From contig CAUABY010000117.1 in the NCBI GenBank assembly GCA_958427375.1, positions 1 to 6,722 on the forward strand: a stretch of DNA of 6,722 nt. The letters are read 5' to 3'. The notes under the pieces were generated by a model. The model made no database searches. It was not told the DNA's origin and was given only the letters and a program-made list of their open reading frames with translations. This DNA is from an uncultured Eubacteriales bacterium. Its GTDB lineage: Bacteria > Bacillota > Clostridia > Oscillospirales > Oscillospiraceae. Shown piece by piece: positions 4,284 through 6,722 of the stretch. A program made the position numbers and the translations under genes. Position 1 is the stretch's first letter, and every line of letters begins with the position of its first letter.

Positions 4284-6074
4284 ATGCGCAAAAACATCTT
4301 GAGGACCTTCATTGCCTCGGTGATGATTGGCTCAACACTCATCGTTCCCGCTTTTGCGGAGAGCGCGACTGTCACCGGCAACGGGGTTAATTTCCGCGTC
4401 GGGCCGGGCACAAACTATTACGTAATCGGCACACTCGACAGCGGCACTGCCGTTGAAGTGACCGACCGCTCAAACGGTTCGTGGTACGCTGTATCTTACG
4501 GCGGATATAACGGCTTTATCTCCGCCTCCTACCTCTCTCTGGGTGCATCATATTCGCCCAGCCTGCCTTCCTCCTCGCCGGTATACTCGACTGCCGGGCT
4601 TGAGCTTGGGCACATAAACGCCATGTATGTGCGTTTCCGCTCCGGCCCCGGCTCGGACTATTCCGTGCTCGGTGAGTACAACAAGGGCAAGGAGCTGAGC
4701 ATTCTCAGCTCTTCCGACGGCTGGACGGCCTGCATTATCGACGGGCAGCTTGGCTATATTTATGACAGCTATGTTTCCAAAGGCAGCGGCGCTGTCAGCA
4801 CCAGCGGCGGCGGTGTGAATTTCATCATCCCCGAAGCGAGTACACAGCCGAGCCATGCCCTGCCCCAGCCCGATGAGATAACCGGCGGCAGCGGCAATAC
4901 CAGCGGCAACGGCGGCGTAAGCTTTATCCGCCCGGACGCCACCCCCGCGCCCACGCCCACACCTGCGCAGACCCCGATACCGACGGCGACGCCCGCCCCG
5001 GTACAGACCCCGGTGCAGACGCCCGTCCCCACGGCAGCCCCCATGCCCTCACCCTCGTCCACTCCCACGCCGCAGGCGACGAGCAGCGTGCCGAGCAATG
5101 CTCAGGCAGGCTATATCAAGGGTACATATGTGCGCTTCCGCTCCGGCCCCGGCACGAACTACTCAATCATCAACACATACAACACCGGCAAGCAGCTTTA
5201 TGTCACCGGCAACCCCGGCAACGGCTGGTATCAGTGTGTTATTGACAACGTTTCGGGCTATGTACACGGCAATTACGTGCTTTTTAGCTCCTCCGCGAGC
5301 AGCGGCGGGACGACCTTTTTCCCAGTCGGCGGCTCAGGCAATACCTTGCCGAACCCCGAAGTGACGCCGACGCAAACCCCGACACAAGCCCCTGCGCAGA
5401 CACCAGCACAGACGCCCACGCCCACGCAGGCGCCGAGCACACAGTATAAAGACGCCTATATCACAGGGAACAACGTGCGCTTCCGCATGCAGCCGACGAT
5501 GACGGCCGGGGTAATATGCGAGCTGTTCTATGGCAACCCCGTCTCACTCATCACCGCACATGACGGCTGGGCGCAGGTAATTTACAACAACGTTGTCGGC
5601 TATGTCTACAGCGACTATGTTAAGGAAGGCAGCTATTCCGCCTCCAACGCGGGGAGCAACAGCGGCAGCACACAGCAGCCCTCCGCGCCGGGCACCGGCA
5701 GCGCCACGGGTCAGGACATTGTGAATTACGCGCTGCAATTTGTTGGCTACAACTACACATGGGGCGGAACTTCGCCGAGCACCGGCTTTGACTGCTCCGG
5801 TCTTGTGCAGTATGTGTACAAGCAGTTCGGCTACAGCCTCAACCGTGTTGCGGCGGATCAGGCAAAGAACGGGCGGCATGTTGATGCAAGCGAGCTTCAG
5901 CCCGGCGACATTCTCTGCTTCTATTCAGGCAGCAGCTACATTGGGCATGTCGGCATCTACATGGGCAACGGGCAGTTCGTCCACGCGTCGAACTCCACCA
6001 CCGGCGTTATAATCTCCAACCTCTCCGGCAGCTACACCAACCGCGGCTTTGAGGCGAGACGTATTATCGGCTGA
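4284..6074 (+). CDS. Secreted cell-wall hydrolase: four SH3-type domains plus NlpC/P60
   Basis: A 596-residue secreted peptidase that should cleave bonds in peptidoglycan stem peptides. A signal peptide (M-R-K-N then hydrophobic 8-22) ends at A-F-A (23-25). Four bacterial SH3-type domains follow at about 27-86, 108-166, 275-334 and 388-447, each with the N-V-R/N-F-R...G-P-G or V-R-F-R core and a closing G-Y/F-[IV]-x-x-x-Y-[LV]; such domains usually bind cell wall. The NlpC/P60 domain (about 475-596) has an intact triad: Cys504 in F-D-C-S-G-L, His555 in G-H-V-G-I-Y and His567 in F-V-H-A-S. Pro/Thr-rich linkers at about 218-268 and 360-385 separate the SH3 domains, as in wall-spanning enzymes. 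The ribosome binding site AAAGGA (4268-4273) is modest, 10 nt from the ATG. No own promoter is clear; it may be read from 3885 through the structured leader. An intrinsic terminator follows the stop. Confidence 0.93.
   Translation: MRKNILRTFIASVMIGSTLIVPAFAESATVTGNGVNFRVGPGTNYYVIGTLDSGTAVEVTDRSNGSWYAVSYGGYNGFISASYLSLGASYSPSLPSSSPVYSTAGLELGHINAMYVRFRSGPGSDYSVLGEYNKGKELSILSSSDGWTACIIDGQLGYIYDSYVSKGSGAVSTSGGGVNFIIPEASTQPSHALPQPDEITGGSGNTSGNGGVSFIRPDATPAPTPTPAQTPIPTATPAPVQTPVQTPVPTAAPMPSPSSTPTPQATSSVPSNAQAGYIKGTYVRFRSGPGTNYSIINTYNTGKQLYVTGNPGNGWYQCVIDNVSGYVHGNYVLFSSSASSGGTTFFPVGGSGNTLPNPEVTPTQTPTQAPAQTPAQTPTPTQAPSTQYKDAYITGNNVRFRMQPTMTAGVICELFYGNPVSLITAHDGWAQVIYNNVVGYVYSDYVKEGSYSASNAGSNSGSTQQPSAPGTGSATGQDIVNYALQFVGYNYTWGGTSPSTGFDCSGLVQYVYKQFGYSLNRVAADQAKNGRHVDASELQPGDILCFYSGSSYIGHVGIYMGNGQFVHASNSTTGVIISNLSGSYTNRGFEARRIIG
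4935..5087 (+). repeat. Pro/Thr/Gln-rich linker repeats, first linker
   Basis: Residues 218-268 of the hydrolase are built of degenerate T-P-x and Q-T-P-V units such as P-A-P-T-P-T-P-A-Q-T-P and V-Q-T-P-V-Q-T-P-V-P-T. The DNA is a degenerate ACGCCC / CAGACC array. The segment should be extended and possibly a site of O-glycosylation. Confidence 0.75.
5361..5438 (+). repeat. Pro/Thr/Gln-rich linker repeats, second linker
   Basis: Residues 360-385 repeat T-P-T-Q-T-P-T-Q-A-P-A-Q-T-P between the third and fourth SH3-type domains. Composition matches the first linker, so both probably arose by the same kind of short-repeat expansion. Confidence 0.7.
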
Positions 6075-6122
6075 TTTATGTATCAATATGTGTGCTTTAG
6101 GTGCACATCATCAAAAAAGTTT

Positions 6123-6158
6123 AACCTGCTTCTATAATAATATAGGAGCAGGTTTTTT
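6123..6158 (+). terminator. Rho-independent terminator after the hydrolase gene
   Basis: AACCTGCTTCTATA (6123-6136) pairs with TATAGGAGCAGGTT (6141-6154), a 14-bp stem with one U-G pair and a 4-nt loop, followed by six T (6153-6158). It lies 48 bp after the hydrolase stop. Six A at 6113-6118 lie on the other side, so it may also slow the convergent collagen-like transcript, though there the U-tract is separated from the stem by a few bases. Confidence 0.93.
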
Positions 6159-6178
6159 ATCTTCCGGGGCTTTTCTCT

Positions 6179-6722
6179 TTACGCGAGTTTTACTATGGTC
6201 AGAGTGCTGTTGGTGTGAGTGACCTCATTAGCGCTTCTGTTTATGACAGTCAGCGTCTGCGCAGTCGCGGGGCTGACAATGGCTGTCAGCGCGAGTCTGT
6301 CAACAGTGTTGGCCTGATTGGTGGCGGCGGTCTCGGCGTATGCCAAGGCTGTGCCGTCGAGCGCGAGCGCGGTATCTATGCGGTTGTTGTTATCGGCGCT
6401 CGCATCGCTGACGAAGCTGACAAGGTATTCGCCCGGCGCAAGCGTCACGCCGGTTGTGCCAACGGGCGTGATGCTGCCGGAGGAATTGACGCTGCTTGCC
6501 GTCCACGCGAGCGGGGCATTGCTGGCCACGGTCTGCGAGGCGGGCGCGTAGAACATGGCGTTCTCATTTGTCGCCGCCTCACCGGGAATGCCCTGCGGCC
6601 CCTGCGCACCCGTTGCTCCGGTAGGGCCCTGCGGCCCTTGTGGGCCGGTTGCGCCGGTTGCACCGGTTTCTCCCTGCGGTCGCTGTGCGCCCGTTGCTCC
6701 AGCCGGGCCCTGCGGGCCTTGC
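6179..6722 (-). CDS. Collagen-like surface protein with BclA-type C-terminal domain (5' end beyond window)
   Basis: The minus-strand frame is open from the right edge to a TAA at 6181-6179, giving 180 visible residues. The first 49 are Gly-X-Y triplets (G-P-Q, G-P-A, G-A-T, G-A-Q, G-E-T, G-I-P), which should form a collagen-like triple helix. After A-T-N-E-N-A comes a domain of about 125 residues starting M-F-Y-A-P-A, with L-A-P-G-E-Y-L-V-S-F (40-49 counting from that Met), D-T-A-L-A-L-D-G-T-A-L (61-71) and a final N-S-T-L-T-I-V-K-L-A. This is the pattern of the BclA C-terminal trimerising jelly-roll domain. In Bacillus BclA forms the hair-like nap of the exosporium; here a spore or cell-surface filament is inferred. 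An ATG at 6556-6554 lies in the middle of this frame and has no ribosome binding site; the triplets upstream show it is not the start. One triplet carries Arg instead of Gly (6682-6680). Confidence 0.9.
   Translation of the reverse strand, partial: QGPQGPAGATGAQRPQGETGATGATGPQGPQGPTGATGAQGPQGIPGEAATNENAMFYAPASQTVASNAPLAWTASSVNSSGSITPVGTTGVTLAPGEYLVSFVSDASADNNNRIDTALALDGTALAYAETAATNQANTVDRLALTAIVSPATAQTLTVINRSANEVTHTNSTLTIVKLA
6575..6718 (-). repeat. Gly-X-Y collagen triplet array
   Basis: Sixteen consecutive triplets in frame, continuing beyond the right edge. Nine-bp units based on GGGCCGCAG and GGAGCAACG recur, which gives the DNA internal repeats prone to length change. Fifteen triplets begin with Gly and one with Arg. 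Confidence 0.9.

Noticed and set aside
4769..5098. Minus-strand frame rich in G-V-G repeats
   Set aside because: It is the antisense reading of the Pro/Thr-rich linker; the repeats have an explanation on the coding strand.
6179..6556. A separate 125-residue gene starting at the ATG at 6556-6554
   Set aside because: The frame is open without a break to the window edge and the upstream codons are regular Gly-X-Y triplets, so this is the C-terminal domain of a longer protein.

Overview
The window looks like the chromosome of a spore-forming Clostridia member, most likely Oscillospiraceae-like. The evidence is Gram-positive cell-envelope proteins, strong GGAGG-type ribosome binding sites, sigma-A-type promoters, a small BofC-like protein, a DUF1292 protein and a BclA-type collagen-like protein. 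Genes are GC-rich and use GGC, ACC and CTC-type codons heavily; the spacers between them are AT-rich. No transposase, integrase, phage gene, CRISPR array, tRNA or rRNA is visible.

Left third (1-1076), all read on the minus strand. A gene that leaves the window at the left edge has only its first six codons here, behind a very good sigma-A promoter (87-92 / 64-69). Next is a structured small RNA of about 235 nt ending in a strong intrinsic terminator (97-128); its best identity is 6S RNA, but this is not proven. Then comes a DUF1292 gene (359-643) with its own promoter and an excellent ribosome binding site, and a small exported or membrane-anchored protein (735-1076) with a BofC-like C-terminal domain.

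Middle (1077-3793). A 245-bp divergent spacer leads to a plus-strand class A penicillin-binding protein of 823 residues, with complete glycosyltransferase and transpeptidase motifs. It has two unusual low-complexity ends: a cytoplasmic Asn/TGR-repeat tail and an extracellular Gly/Asp/Trp repeat tail.

Right third (3794-6722). A strong promoter (3850-3878), flanked by small repeats that could be operators, drives a GTG-started 93-residue protein of unknown function. A 95-bp spacer able to fold as a compact three-way junction follows, then a secreted hydrolase with four SH3-type domains and an NlpC/P60 peptidase domain (4284-6074). A long hairpin terminator (6123-6158) separates it from a convergent minus-strand collagen-like protein with a BclA-type C-terminal domain, cut by the right edge.

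The theme is the cell envelope: one gene polymerises and cross-links peptidoglycan, one cuts peptide stems, and one probably makes a surface or spore-coat filament. The genes are not one operon; there are at least four transcription units. I did not find a complete unknown system. The most promising unexplained items are the three-way-junction leader before the hydrolase, the repeat-bearing tails of the penicillin-binding protein, and the small protein with its ornate promoter.
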